Source: an uncultured Eubacteriales bacterium (lineage in GTDB: Bacteria; Bacillota; Clostridia; Oscillospirales; Ruminococcaceae). Taken from it: a stretch of DNA of 64,000 nucleotides. The position numbers were made by a program, and so were the translations under genes. This document shows positions 26,357 to 36,245 of the stretch, one piece after another (the stretch's first letter is position 1; each line of letters starts with the position of its first letter). The notes beneath the pieces were generated by a model. It did not search any database and was not told the DNA's origin. It saw only the letters and a list, made by a program, of their open reading frames with translations. The stretch spans positions 37,736 to 101,735 of the forward strand of contig ONMZ01000008.1 in assembly GCA_900319075.1 (NCBI GenBank). Reading direction: 5' to 3'.

Positions 26357-26382
26357 AGCACCCTGTTGGGGTGCTTTTTTTA
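26357..26382. terminator. bidirectional terminator between the convergent genes
   Basis: AGCACCC / GGGTGCT stem flanked by A7 on one side and T7 on the other, so it can end transcription from both sides (pcrA on minus). Confidence 0.8.
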
Positions 26383-28752
26383 AAGCTTGGTTACCTTTGC
26401 GTAATTAGCCATTATTTTTTTGGTGCCCTTTGAGTCAAAAGCGATCTCAAGAAGGGTGTCGTTACCCATTGGAACAGCGCTTAGAACAGTTCCCTCGCCG
26501 AATATTTTGTGTTTTATCCTGTCACCGGCGCTGAATGATTGCTGTGCAGCACTTTGTGTGTTTTTCTCAGAGCGTTTAAGGTTGAGCTGCTGTTTGAGAG
26601 TCATGCTGCGAACGGTATTCATTTCTCCCGATGAGGATGAAGAGTATGAAGATATCCCTTCCTGTTCCTGCTTTTGGATAATATCCGAAGGCAATTCCTT
26701 TATAAAGCGTGATTTCCTGTTCCTATCCGTATGACCGTACAGCATTCTTTCACTTGCACGGCTCAGGATAAGATTTTTTCTTGCCCTTGTAATTGCCACA
26801 TAAGCAAGCCGGCGTTCCTCTTCAATATCCGCCTCACTGTCCATGCTTCTTGATGAGGGGAAGATGTTTTCTTCCATTCCTGTAACAAATACATTGTTAA
26901 ACTCCAGACCCTTCGCTGCGTGCATGGTCATAAGCGCTACATAGTCCTGACCCTGATCCAGGTTATCAATGTCTGTAAACAATGAGATCTGTTCCAAAAA
27001 TCCCGACAGGGAAGGCTCCTGTTCTTCCTCCTCGTATTGCACCATCGTTGATTTCAGCTCGGCAATGTTTTCAAGTCTTGTGACACCTTCGTCACCTTGC
27101 GACTGCAAATAATCTGCGTATCCGCTGACATCGACAAGCTCGTCAAGCAGATCTTCAAGTGAATTTGTCTGCGAAAATTCCGCCAGCTGTGCAAACATAT
27201 CCGAAAGGCTTGTAAGCTGTTTTGCCCTTTTTGCGATGGGAGCAAGATCCTCGGCGTTTTTCATAACGCTTATAGGACTCTCTCCCAGATCGGATGATAT
27301 CTGTTCCAAAAGTGCGACTGTTGCATCGCCTATCCCACGCTTGGGTTCGTTTATGATCCTTTTCAGCCTGAGCATATCATATGGGTTGTTTATGACCTGC
27401 AAATATGCCAGGATATCTTTTATTTCCTTTCTGTCATAGAATTTAAGTCCACCGAATATTTTATAGGGGATACCGCTTTGAACAAGCGCCCGCTCAATAC
27501 TGTTGGACTGAGAATTCATCCTGTAAAGTATGGCGTTATCGTTGTATTTTCCGCCCTTTTCGATAAAATCAAGTATCTTTTCGGCGATAAATTTAGCCTC
27601 GCCCTTTTCGTCAGCAGCCTTATAAACGATCACCTTTTCACCGTCTCCGGCATCTGTCCAGAGCTGCTTTCCTTTACGTGAGCTGTTATTTTGTATAAGA
27701 GCATTTGCACACGTAAGGATGTTCTGAGTTGATCTGTAGTTCTGTTCAAGTCTTATAACGTCATTTTTCGGGTCGCACTTGAACTGTTCTTCAAATCCAA
27801 GGATATTTTCTATCGTAGCGCCCCTGAATTTATATATGCTCTGGTCATCATCACCCACAACGCAAATATTGTTGAACTTGGCAGCAAGCAGTTTGATAAG
27901 CATATACTGTGCGGTGTTAGTGTCCTGATACTCGTCTACCATAATGTATTTATACAGATTCTGATAATGATCCAGTACATCAGGATAGTTTTCAAACAGC
28001 CTGACTGTGTTAAAGATTATATCGTCAAAATCCATAGCATTTGCAAGCTTCAGACGCCTTTGGTATTCGGTATATACCTTTGAGATGGTAACAAGCCTGT
28101 AATCCGAGCCTGACATCTGCTCATACTGTTCACAGTCTACCATGGCGTCCTTTTGCCTTGATATTTCAGAGTGAACTACTTTAGGCGGGAACATCTTATC
28201 AGATATGTCCAGATCCTTTAAAATAGTTTTTATCGTCCTTTGAGAATCGTCAGAATCATATATGGTAAAGTTGCCGGTATATCCAAGTGCATCGCATTCA
28301 CGCCTTAATATCCTTACGCAGGCAGAATGGAACGTAGCAGCTGCAACGCCTTCGCCGGCTTGGCCAAGCATAGCGGCGATCCTGTCTTTAAGCTCGTTGG
28401 CAGCTTTATTTGTAAACGTGATTGCAAGAATATTCCACGGATTAACGTTGTTGTACCCGATTATCTCGGAAAGCCTTGCTGTATCTTCGGTCTTGCCGTT
28501 TATATAATCCTCAAGGAAACTGCATTCTTCATCTGTGACGTTAAAACCCGCCTGTGTACAGGTATAAGCATCTCCAAAATAGATCATGTTTGCTATCCTG
28601 TTGATAAGAACGGTCGTTTTTCCGCTTCCTGCACCTGCAAGGATAAGCAAAGGTCCTTTTATTTTAAAAACAGCTTTCTTTTGCTGCGGATTAAGATTTG
28701 AAAAGAATTTATCAAGAGCTTTTATTTTCAACTCATCATAGTTACTTGGCAT
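26380..28752 (-). CDS. pcrA: ATP-dependent DNA helicase PcrA/UvrD
   Basis: 790 residues of the superfamily 1 helicase fold. Motif I is LAGAGSGKTTVLINRI, motif Ia ITFTNKAANEL, motif II VDEYQDTN, motif III GDDDQSIYKFRGA, motif IV RLEQNYRST, motif V TMHAAKGLEF, motif VI RLAYVAITRARK. The last 60 residues are the Tudor-like RNA-polymerase-binding tail (GDRIKHKIFGEGTVL). PcrA works in repair, plasmid replication and transcription-coupled repair. It is a single gene here, with a bidirectional terminator at its end. Confidence 0.95.
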   Translation of the reverse strand: MPSNYDELKIKALDKFFSNLNPQQKKAVFKIKGPLLILAGAGSGKTTVLINRIANMIYFGDAYTCTQAGFNVTDEECSFLEDYINGKTEDTARLSEIIGYNNVNPWNILAITFTNKAANELKDRIAAMLGQAGEGVAAATFHSACVRILRRECDALGYTGNFTIYDSDDSQRTIKTILKDLDISDKMFPPKVVHSEISRQKDAMVDCEQYEQMSGSDYRLVTISKVYTEYQRRLKLANAMDFDDIIFNTVRLFENYPDVLDHYQNLYKYIMVDEYQDTNTAQYMLIKLLAAKFNNICVVGDDDQSIYKFRGATIENILGFEEQFKCDPKNDVIRLEQNYRSTQNILTCANALIQNNSSRKGKQLWTDAGDGEKVIVYKAADEKGEAKFIAEKILDFIEKGGKYNDNAILYRMNSQSNSIERALVQSGIPYKIFGGLKFYDRKEIKDILAYLQVINNPYDMLRLKRIINEPKRGIGDATVALLEQISSDLGESPISVMKNAEDLAPIAKRAKQLTSLSDMFAQLAEFSQTNSLEDLLDELVDVSGYADYLQSQGDEGVTRLENIAELKSTMVQYEEEEQEPSLSGFLEQISLFTDIDNLDQGQDYVALMTMHAAKGLEFNNVFVTGMEENIFPSSRSMDSEADIEEERRLAYVAITRARKNLILSRASERMLYGHTDRNRKSRFIKELPSDIIQKQEQEGISSYSSSSSGEMNTVRSMTLKQQLNLKRSEKNTQSAAQQSFSAGDRIKHKIFGEGTVLSAVPMGNDTLLEIAFDSKGTKKIMANYAKVTKL

Positions 28753-28787
28753 ATAACTTCAACTCCTTTCATAAAGTGATTTTTATA

Positions 28788-28816
28788 ATTATAACACATA
28801 AATGCCCTTTTGAAAA
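28788..28816 (-). promoter_or_regulatory. promoter of pcrA
   Basis: Minus strand TTTTCA (28816-28811), 17-base spacer, TATAAT (28793-28788); the -10 is good and the -35 only partly consensus. Confidence 0.6.
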
Positions 28817-28940
28817 GGGGGTAATGGAATAAAAATCTCTATTTGTTTAAAATTTGTTTGTGGGTCAATTATTTAGGTATACCTGCAATTGATATTAGTC
28901 ATTTGTTTTTACATTTTATCATTGTATATACTATATTTGC

Positions 28941-28969
28941 TTGACAATATGACCGTATTGGAGTATAAT
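28941..28969 (+). promoter_or_regulatory. consensus sigma-A promoter of rnj
   Basis: TTGACA (28941-28946), 17-base spacer, TATAAT (28964-28969): a perfect consensus. Transcription would begin near 28976, leaving a leader of about 155 bases. Confidence 0.9.
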
Positions 28970-29131
28970 GTAACTTAGGTATTTATGTGCATATTTAGGC
29001 TTGTAAAACAGTTTCCTGACCCACAAATCGTTTATTATAATGCGTTTTTACGCACAGATACCGTTTTGCAGCCTTGTATATATTATTAAAAATATCATTG
29101 AAAGGAGTTTATATACGCTTTAACAAGCTAA

Positions 29132-30979
29132 ATGTATTACATGAATAAAACAGAAAAAGTTAAAAAAACCGGGGTAAAACGAAATAATACAAACAACAAG
29201 TCCGCTGCGGCAGCCAAAGCGGAGCCTAAAAAAAGACAAAGCACGAACAGAAATGTGCCAAAGACCACACGAACTGCCTCCAAGCGCTCGGTTGTGAAAA
29301 AGCCGAAAGAGCCTTCCCGCAAGACACCGGTAAAGATCATTCCTCTCGGCGGACTTAATGAGATCGGAAAGAACTGTACCGTTATCGAGTGTTCAAACGA
29401 TATGTTTGTTATCGACTGCGGAATGGCTTTTCCGGACAGTGAGCTTCTTGGAGTTGATATCGTACTTCCGGATTATTCGTATGTTGAGAAAAATATAGAT
29501 AAGCTCAGAGGTGTTGTCCTGACCCACGGACATGAGGATCACATCGGTGGACTTCCGTATTTCCTCAAAAAGTTTAATGTTCCCGTTTATGGTACAAGAC
29601 TTACACTTGGTCTTGTGGAGGGGAAGCTTGAGGAACATGGTATCCTTGGAGGATCCAAGCTCAATGTGGTCACACCCGGACAGACCGTTAAGCTTGGCTG
29701 TATGGCTGTGGAGTTTATCAGAGTAAATCATTCTATTCCCGATGCAGTCGGCATGGCTATCCATACCCCGGCGGGCATCCTTATCCATACCGGAGATTTC
29801 AAGGTGGATTATACCCCTATCGAGGGCGGGATAATTGATCTTCAGCGCTTTGCCGAACTTGGAAACAAGGGAGTGCTTGTGTTGATGTCTGATTCAACGA
29901 ACGCTGACAGACCCGGCTTTACCATGAGCGAGAGGAAAGTGGGGGAGAGCTTTGAAAAGCTCTTTGTTCAGGCGGAAGGCAAACGTCTTATAATAGCTAC
30001 ATTTGCCTCTAATATCCATAGGATTCAGCAAATTATCAACAATGCAGTCTCAACAGGCAGAAAAGTGGCTGTTTCCGGCAGAAGCATGGTCAAAGTTATA
30101 AGCGTAGGTATCGAGCTTGGCTATCTGAAAGTTCCCAATGGGGTGCTTGTGGATATAGATATGGTCTCCAGATATCCTGCCGACAAAATGGTCATTGTAA
30201 CTACGGGCAGCCAGGGTGAGCCTATGTCTGCTCTTACCAGAATGGCGAATAATGAGCACCGTCAGGTGTCCATCACACCGAATGATTTTATTATTATTTC
30301 CGCTAACCCGATACCGGGAAATGAAAAGCTTGTAACAAGGGTAATAAACGAGCTTATGAAACTTGGCGCACACGTTGTTTACGAGAATATATATGAAGTT
30401 CACGTTTCCGGACACGCATGCCAGGAGGAGCAAAAGCTCATTCTCTCGATAACCAAACCTAAGTTTTTTATTCCCGTGCATGGCGAATACAAACACCTTT
30501 ATCAGCATAAAGCAACGGCGATGTCAGTGGGGATCCCTGAAAACAACATTATCCTGGGTGATAACGGATTTGTTATAGAAACGGATAGTGTTGATATAAA
30601 AGTCACCGGAACGGTCCCTGCCGGAAGAGTTTTTGTTGACGGACTGGGAGTTGGCGATGTGGGCTCTGTTGTTCTTCGGGACAGAAAGCATCTTGCCGAG
30701 GACGGTCTGATCGTTGCTGTTGCCACCATTGACAGAGATACGGGAATGATACTTTCTGGTCCTGATGTGGTATCAAGAGGATTTGTCTATGTCAGAGAAA
30801 GTGAGGAATTGCTCGGAGAGGCAAAAAAACTCCTTTCGGAGACTTTACAGGACTGCCTTGACAGAAACATTAAAGATTGGAATTCTATAAAAACAAAGAT
30901 GAAGGATAACCTTTCTAATTATATTTTTGAAAAAACAAAGAGAACACCTATGATCCTGCCGATAATTATGGAATTGTGA
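29132..30979 (+). CDS. rnj: ribonuclease J
   Basis: 615 residues of the beta-CASP metallo-beta-lactamase family: LTHGHEDHIGG (about residues 130-140) binds two zinc ions, HTGDFK and SGHA supply later metal ligands. A basic, Lys/Thr/Ala-rich 65-residue N-terminal extension (KKTGVKRNNTNNKSAAAAKA) precedes the core and is probably disordered and RNA-binding. RNase J does 5'-3' exonuclease and endonuclease work on mRNA and rRNA precursors. AGGAG is 25 bases from ATG 29132 with a short GCTT-AAGC hairpin between. Stop codon TAA right before the ATG rules out an upstream start in frame. Confidence 0.93.
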   Translation: MYYMNKTEKVKKTGVKRNNTNNKSAAAAKAEPKKRQSTNRNVPKTTRTASKRSVVKKPKEPSRKTPVKIIPLGGLNEIGKNCTVIECSNDMFVIDCGMAFPDSELLGVDIVLPDYSYVEKNIDKLRGVVLTHGHEDHIGGLPYFLKKFNVPVYGTRLTLGLVEGKLEEHGILGGSKLNVVTPGQTVKLGCMAVEFIRVNHSIPDAVGMAIHTPAGILIHTGDFKVDYTPIEGGIIDLQRFAELGNKGVLVLMSDSTNADRPGFTMSERKVGESFEKLFVQAEGKRLIIATFASNIHRIQQIINNAVSTGRKVAVSGRSMVKVISVGIELGYLKVPNGVLVDIDMVSRYPADKMVIVTTGSQGEPMSALTRMANNEHRQVSITPNDFIIISANPIPGNEKLVTRVINELMKLGAHVVYENIYEVHVSGHACQEEQKLILSITKPKFFIPVHGEYKHLYQHKATAMSVGIPENNIILGDNGFVIETDSVDIKVTGTVPAGRVFVDGLGVGDVGSVVLRDRKHLAEDGLIVAVATIDRDTGMILSGPDVVSRGFVYVRESEELLGEAKKLLSETLQDCLDRNIKDWNSIKTKMKDNLSNYIFEKTKRTPMILPIIMEL

Positions 30980-31015
30980 TTCCCTAACAGGACAATAGTG
31001 AGGAGATGTTGAGAA

Positions 31016-32989
31016 GTGAAAAGGTCAAACGGACTGAATGCGCTGATACGACTTACAATAGCTGTTGTTGCGCTTTCGGGACTAATTTCCGCATATTTGC
31101 TGAACAGATCGCCTGATTATACTACCAGCGGAAAAGTATTGCTCACTTTGTGTGTAATATCCGTTCTTTTGCTGATCTTTGAAGGGATCGTTTTTCAGAA
31201 TCACACAAGAAAAAGCATTGCTAAGCTTGCCACAGCGATCTCAAAGACCGAAAAGAATTCCCTTATGAATTTTCCTGCTCCGGCAGTTATAATCGATTCA
31301 AAGGCAACTATTCTTTGGTATAATAAAAGGTTCGCAATGGATATCCTCGCTACTGAGGAAGCCTACGGATGGAAGATCACCGATATTGGCAACATAGATA
31401 TGCAAAAAGTATTTACACCCAACGGAGACCTTGTATGTCTTTCAAAGAGATTTTATGAGGCTAAGGCTGTGCATAACGAACAGACAAAGGGTGCGCTGGC
31501 GCTTATCTTTTTCAATGATATATCCGATTATATCGAGCTTAAATATGAAACAAGACAGTCCCACAAGGCAGTTATAATCATCAGCGTTGACAATCTTGAC
31601 GACATTATGGCAAATATAAGGGAAAGCGAAAAGGCGCATATCGTTGTTGAGATCGAAAAGCTTATTGAGAATTTTGTTGAGAACACCACAGCCGTTACAA
31701 AAAAGACCGCTTCGGACAGATTCTATATCTATATGGAGGAGCGGCATCTTGCCCCCATAATAGAGTCAAGGTTCAAGATCCTTGAACAGGCAAGAAAAAT
31801 TACTGTTGACGGCAGAAACAGCATTACTCTTTCCATAGGCGTGGGAAGATCCGGAGAGAACCTTGCTGTAAGCGAGAGCCAGGCAAAACAAGCCCTTGAG
31901 CTTTGCCAGGGCAGAGGCGGCGACCAGGCTGCTGTGCATGAAGACGGAGAATTCAAATTCTTTGGCGGTGTTTCCAATTCAAACGATAAAAATAATAAAG
32001 TTAAAGTCAGAATGGTTGCAAAAGCAATGCATGAAAGGATCACTTCCTTTGAAAAGGTCCTTATCATGGGACACCGTTTTGCCGATCTTGATGCGGTAGG
32101 CGCAGCGACCGGTCTTTGCTGTGCGATCAAGCCGCTGGTCAAGGAAGCGTATGTTGTCGTTGACCCGATAAATAACCTTGCAAAGCCCCTTATCGAGCAT
32201 ATCACAGACAATAATATGACTAATTATTACATAACTCCTCAGCAGGGTCTGGAAATGCTTGATTTTAATACCCTGCTTATAGTTGTGGATACTCATAATC
32301 CTAACCTTGTGGAATCTGCGGATATCCTCCAAAGGGCTAAGGAGATAATCGTTATTGACCACCACAGACGTATGGTCAATGGTATCGAGCCTACCTTGAT
32401 GACCTATCTTGAGCCGGGTGCTTCTTCAGCCTCCGAGCTGGTCACCGACCTTATTGAGTACTTTGGTGAAAAAAGCAAGATATCTGTTCCGGCGGCTGAA
32501 GCTCTGCTGTCCGGAATTATGCTTGACACCAAGAATTTCGTTATGAGGACCGGTTCAGGTACTTTTGAGGCGGCTGCCTACCTGAAACGTCTGGGTGCAG
32601 ATACCATAACGGTCAAAAAGCTTTTTGCAAACTCTATGGAAACATATCAGCAAAAGTCTATGCTTATCAATTCAGCAGAGGTATATCGTAACTGCGCCAT
32701 AGCATATACGAAAGAAAACTTTGCTAATATTCGTGTTGCCGCATCTCAGGCAGCCGACGATATGCTTGGTATAACAGATGTTCTGGCGTCATTTGTGCTT
32801 TATGAGTCTAACTCTGTTGTTAACATTTCTGCAAGAAGCATGGGTGCCATAAACGTTCAGGTCATTATGGAATCCCTTGGAGGCGGCGGACATCATACTA
32901 TGGCTGCCTGCCAGCTTAAAACCGACCTTCAGACTGCAATGGTAAACTTGAAAAAAGCTATTGACGAATATATTAAAAACAACGGATAA
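31016..32989 (+). CDS. gdpP: c-di-AMP phosphodiesterase GdpP (YybT)
   Basis: 657 residues, in the usual domain order: two N-terminal transmembrane helices (about 9-30 and 38-62), a PAS domain, a degenerate GGDEF domain without the active-site motif ([13 protein letters not shown]), and the DHH/DHHA1 phosphodiesterase. Metal ligands are seen in [22 protein letters not shown] and [17 protein letters not shown] marks DHHA1. It hydrolyses c-di-AMP to pApA, setting turgor and wall stress levels. The start is a GTG at 31016, ten bases after AGGAG. rplI follows after 16 bases, the common Firmicute order. Confidence 0.95.
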   Translation: MKRSNGLNALIRLTIAVVALSGLISAYLLNRSPDYTTSGKVLLTLCVISVLLLIFEGIVFQNHTRKSIAKLATAISKTEKNSLMNFPAPAVIIDSKATILWYNKRFAMDILATEEAYGWKITDIGNIDMQKVFTPNGDLVCLSKRFYEAKAVHNEQTKGALALIFFNDISDYIELKYETRQSHKAVIIISVDNLDDIMANIRESEKAHIVVEIEKLIENFVENTTAVTKKTASDRFYIYMEERHLAPIIESRFKILEQARKITVDGRNSITLSIGVGRSGENLAVSESQAKQALELCQGRGGDQAAVHEDGEFKFFGGVSNSNDKNNKVKVRMVAKAMHERITSFEKVLIMGHRFADLDAVGAATGLCCAIKPLVKEAYVVVDPINNLAKPLIEHITDNNMTNYYITPQQGLEMLDFNTLLIVVDTHNPNLVESADILQRAKEIIVIDHHRRMVNGIEPTLMTYLEPGASSASELVTDLIEYFGEKSKISVPAAEALLSGIMLDTKNFVMRTGSGTFEAAAYLKRLGADTITVKKLFANSMETYQQKSMLINSAEVYRNCAIAYTKENFANIRVAASQAADDMLGITDVLASFVLYESNSVVNISARSMGAINVQVIMESLGGGGHHTMAACQLKTDLQTAMVNLKKAIDEYIKNNG

Positions 32990-33005
32990 TAAAGGAGAAA
33001 AATTT

Positions 33006-33452
33006 ATGAAAGTAATTCTTATAAAAGATGTTAAGGGTTCGGGAAAAAAAGGCGATGTACTTAATGTTGCTGACGGCTATGCAAGAAATTACCTGATAGG
33101 TAAGGGCTTTGCTCTTGAAGCAACACAGAAGAATCTTAACGATCTTCAGGGTAAGAAATCCTCCGAACAGCATAAAGTAGATGTTGAGATAGCCGATAAT
33201 AAGGCGTTGGTGGAAAAAATAAAAGATAAAGATGTTGTTATAAAAGCTAAAGCAGGTCAGGGAGGAAAGCTTTTCGGAGCCGTTACCGCTTCAACTGTCA
33301 GCGATGAGATCAAAAAACAGTATGGTGTTGATGTGGAAAAGAAAAAAATCGCTCTTTCTTCCGACATCAAGTCCTATGGAGATTTCTCTGCTGCAATAAA
33401 GCTTTCACATGGAATTTCGTGCAATATAAAGATTAAAGTCGTTGAGGAATAA
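33006..33452 (+). CDS. rplI: 50S ribosomal protein L9
   Basis: 148 residues, the normal size. The N-terminal 23S-rRNA-binding domain begins [17 protein letters not shown] and has [11 protein letters not shown]; the long connecting helix and C-terminal domain ([17 protein letters not shown]) follow. AAGGAG is ideal for ATG 33006; an earlier in-frame start would overlap the end of gdpP. It stands between gdpP and dnaB, the order found in many Firmicutes, with 3 bases to dnaB. Confidence 0.95.
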   Translation: MKVILIKDVKGSGKKGDVLNVADGYARNYLIGKGFALEATQKNLNDLQGKKSSEQHKVDVEIADNKALVEKIKDKDVVIKAKAGQGGKLFGAVTASTVSDEIKKQYGVDVEKKKIALSSDIKSYGDFSAAIKLSHGISCNIKIKVVEE

Positions 33453-33455
33453 AAA

Positions 33456-34826
33456 ATGGCAACAGAATTAAGGGATTATCAGACATCTGATATCATCGGG
33501 GCGGGAGCTCAGTTTTCCCAGGAGGCGGAAGGCGCTGTCCTGGGGGGAATGCTTTTTGACCCTAAATGTATAGATACAGTTGCTGAGCTTATCAAAAGCC
33601 CCGATAGTTTTTACAGACCCCAGCACCAGGCTCTGTTTTCCATAATAATGAGGCTTTATTCTGTTGGCAAGGCAGATGATATAGTAACTATTATTGATGA
33701 ATCTGTTAAAGCCGGTGTTTTCAGTGATTCACAAATGGCAAGGACCTATCTTATGGGTCTTGTCCAGAATGTTTCAAGTGTTGCAAATATCGACAGACAC
33801 TGTGAGATCATAAATGAAAAAGCGCTCATACGCAAACTTGTTGATGTTTCTGAGTATGCTATCAAAACAGCAAGTGAGAATTCGGTGTCTGCCGATAACC
33901 TCCTTGATGATGTGGAGCAGAAAATATATAATATCCGTCAGGGCAAGAATTTTGAAGGCTTGTCTCATATAAGCGAAGTAGTTGTGGGTGCCATCGGACA
34001 TCTTCAGGATATAACGGGAAGCGATGCCTCGGAGAAGCTTGGAGCAAGTTCGGGCTTTGCCGACCTTGATGCTGTTACCACGGGACTTAATAAAACAGAC
34101 CTTATCGTCCTGGCTGCAAGACCCGGTATGGGTAAATCTGCCTTTGCTCTTAATATGGCAGTAAACTGCTGTAAGAAAACTAACCGTGATGTTGTTATTT
34201 TTTCCCTTGAAATGGGCAAGGAACAGCTTGCGTCAAGAATTCTTGCATCGGAAGCTCTTGTTAATAATACAAGCCTCAGAAACGGAAAGATCGGACGTGA
34301 TGATTGGGATCGCCTTGCTGTGGCAGCAGATGTTATTTCAAGATTGCCCATATATATTGATGATGGCGCAGGTGTTACTGTCCCACAGATGAAGGCAAAA
34401 CTTAGAAGACGTCATAATCTTGGATTGGTCGTTATCGACTATATCCAGCTTATGTCATCACCCAATAAGCATAATAGCCGTGTTACCGAGGTTTCTGAGA
34501 TAACTCGTCAGCTGAAGCTTATGGCAAAGGAACTTAATGTACCGGTTATTGCCCTTTCACAGCTTTCAAGAGATTCGGAAAAGAGAAAAGAGGACAAGCG
34601 TCCTATGCTTTCAGACCTGAGAGAATCGGGTTCTATCGAACAGGATGCTGATATTGTTCTGTTTTTGTATCGTAACGCTTATTACGATCAAAACAGCGAT
34701 GACCAGACAACAGCAGAGTGTATAGTTGCTAAAAACCGTCACGGAGAATTGAAAACAGTAGAGCTTGGATGGAGAGGAGAATATACCCTTTTCACCTCTA
34801 TAAACAGGTTTGTTAAAGATGAATGA
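33456..34826 (+). CDS. dnaB: replicative DNA helicase
   Basis: The 456-residue hexameric fork helicase (DnaC in Bacillus naming). The N-terminal collar domain begins near EGAVLGGMLFDP; the RecA-like ATPase has Walker A ARPGMGKSAFAL, Walker B LVVIDYIQLM and the arginine-finger/loop region SQLSRDSEKRKEDKRPMLS and LRESGSIEQDADIV. Its loader is likely the DnaI-like protein at 62878-63846. The stop overlaps the tilS start by eight bases. No intein is present. Confidence 0.96.
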   Translation: MATELRDYQTSDIIGAGAQFSQEAEGAVLGGMLFDPKCIDTVAELIKSPDSFYRPQHQALFSIIMRLYSVGKADDIVTIIDESVKAGVFSDSQMARTYLMGLVQNVSSVANIDRHCEIINEKALIRKLVDVSEYAIKTASENSVSADNLLDDVEQKIYNIRQGKNFEGLSHISEVVVGAIGHLQDITGSDASEKLGASSGFADLDAVTTGLNKTDLIVLAARPGMGKSAFALNMAVNCCKKTNRDVVIFSLEMGKEQLASRILASEALVNNTSLRNGKIGRDDWDRLAVAADVISRLPIYIDDGAGVTVPQMKAKLRRRHNLGLVVIDYIQLMSSPNKHNSRVTEVSEITRQLKLMAKELNVPVIALSQLSRDSEKRKEDKRPMLSDLRESGSIEQDADIVLFLYRNAYYDQNSDDQTTAECIVAKNRHGELKTVELGWRGEYTLFTSINRFVKDE

Positions 34827-36165
34827 TAGTTTTCTGGAAAAAGTAAGATCCACTATAAATAAATATAGTATGTTTGAAAAGAGTGAACGCTTGCTGGTTT
34901 GCCTTTCGGGCGGTGCGGACAGCGTTTCACTCCTTTTGTGCCTGAAAGATCTTGGTTATGACGTTCGTGCCTGCCATGTCAATCACCAGCTTAGGGGAGA
35001 TGAAAGTGACCGTGACCAGCGGTTCTGTGAGGATCTTTGCTCTGAACTGGGCGTTGAATTGTTTACACAGCGTATCGATGTAAAAGCTTATTGTAAACAG
35101 AATTCACTTTCCATAGAGGAGGGGGCAAGAAAACTTAGGTACGATGTTTTCCGCTCTGTATCAGCCGATAAGATCTGTACAGCCCATACCTTGTCTGATT
35201 GCCTTGAAACTACAATATTCAACCTGGCAAGGGGAACAGGGCTGAAGGGACTGTGTTCTATCCCGCCTGTCAGAGAAAATATTGTAAGACCGCTTATCAA
35301 CTGTACAAGGGACGAGATCGTCGGTTTTCTTAATGCTAAAGGGCAGATGTTTGTTGTTGATTCCACAAATCTTTCCGATGAGTATACAAGAAATAAGATA
35401 AGACATAACGTTATTCCCGTTCTTGAGAGTATAAATCCGTCACTTTTTAAAAGCTACGAAAATACCATCGGTTTTTTAAGATCCGATGAACAATATCTTG
35501 CTAAAACAGCTGAAAAACTTTATCCTTCCGTATGTGTAAATAATAAGATCGAAATATCCGGGCTTTTGGAGCTTGCCCCTCCCGTAAGAGACAGGGTGGT
35601 CGTTCGCTGGCTGGAGGATAATGGACTTAAAATATCCAAAGATAATATCTCCTTTATTGTCGCTGCTGCCCAAAACAACGGAAAGTTTAATATTTCAGGT
35701 GATCTCTGTGCCGTGTGCAGCAAAGGCTGGATGGTACTGGATCAAATGGGCAAAAACTTGCCTGAAAATGATTTGACCGTGGAGATCACCTCTATGGGAG
35801 ATTATAGCTATTTTAACAGAACAATACATTTTGAACTATTAGATATAAACCGTGCTGATGTTGATATCGCAAATTTTCATAAAAAATTCACAAATTGTTG
35901 TATGGATTATGATAAAATTAAAGGCGGCATTGTTATCCATACAAGAAGACCCGGTGACAGTATAAGACTTGTCAATAGACAGTTCAGCTCATCTGTGCGA
36001 AAGCTTCTTAATTCGTCCTTTGATATTTCAAGCAGAAAAAGCGCTGTGGTCATGTACGACAATGATGGTGCTGTGTTTGTGGAAAAAAGCGGCGCAGCAG
36101 ATCGTGTGAAGATAACAGAGCACACAAAAAAAGTGGTTGTTTTTAGCATTAAAGATATCATATAA
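34819..36165 (+). CDS. tilS: tRNA(Ile)-lysidine synthase
   Basis: 448 residues. The PP-loop SGGADSVSLLLCL near residue 30 binds ATP; the tRNA-recognition middle and the TilS C-terminal domain (VIHTRRPGDSIRLVN) are present. It converts the wobble cytidine of tRNA-Ile(CAT) to lysidine so that AUA is read as isoleucine, an essential step. The ATG at 34819 lies inside the end of dnaB. In many Firmicutes hpt sits between tilS and ftsH; here ftsH follows directly after 80 bases. Confidence 0.93.
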   Translation: MNDSFLEKVRSTINKYSMFEKSERLLVCLSGGADSVSLLLCLKDLGYDVRACHVNHQLRGDESDRDQRFCEDLCSELGVELFTQRIDVKAYCKQNSLSIEEGARKLRYDVFRSVSADKICTAHTLSDCLETTIFNLARGTGLKGLCSIPPVRENIVRPLINCTRDEIVGFLNAKGQMFVVDSTNLSDEYTRNKIRHNVIPVLESINPSLFKSYENTIGFLRSDEQYLAKTAEKLYPSVCVNNKIEISGLLELAPPVRDRVVVRWLEDNGLKISKDNISFIVAAAQNNGKFNISGDLCAVCSKGWMVLDQMGKNLPENDLTVEITSMGDYSYFNRTIHFELLDINRADVDIANFHKKFTNCCMDYDKIKGGIVIHTRRPGDSIRLVNRQFSSSVRKLLNSSFDISSRKSAVVMYDNDGAVFVEKSGAADRVKITEHTKKVVVFSIKDII

Positions 36166-36245
36166 TTATCACATAGGTGTTTTATAATTCTTTTGTTGAG
36201 ATCTTATATGCTTGATAATACAAATAAATAGAAGGTTGTGATATA

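Larger units (their letters stand above)
28753..29131. other. divergent regulatory region between pcrA and rnj
   Basis: 379 bases without a gene. It contains the pcrA promoter on the minus strand, the rnj promoter on the plus strand, two inverted copies of TTTGTGGGTCA (28857-28867 and 29018-29028), a short palindrome TAGGTATACCT (28875 region) and an AT-rich 150-base leader before rnj. I see no recognised riboswitch or small RNA. Confidence 0.6.
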
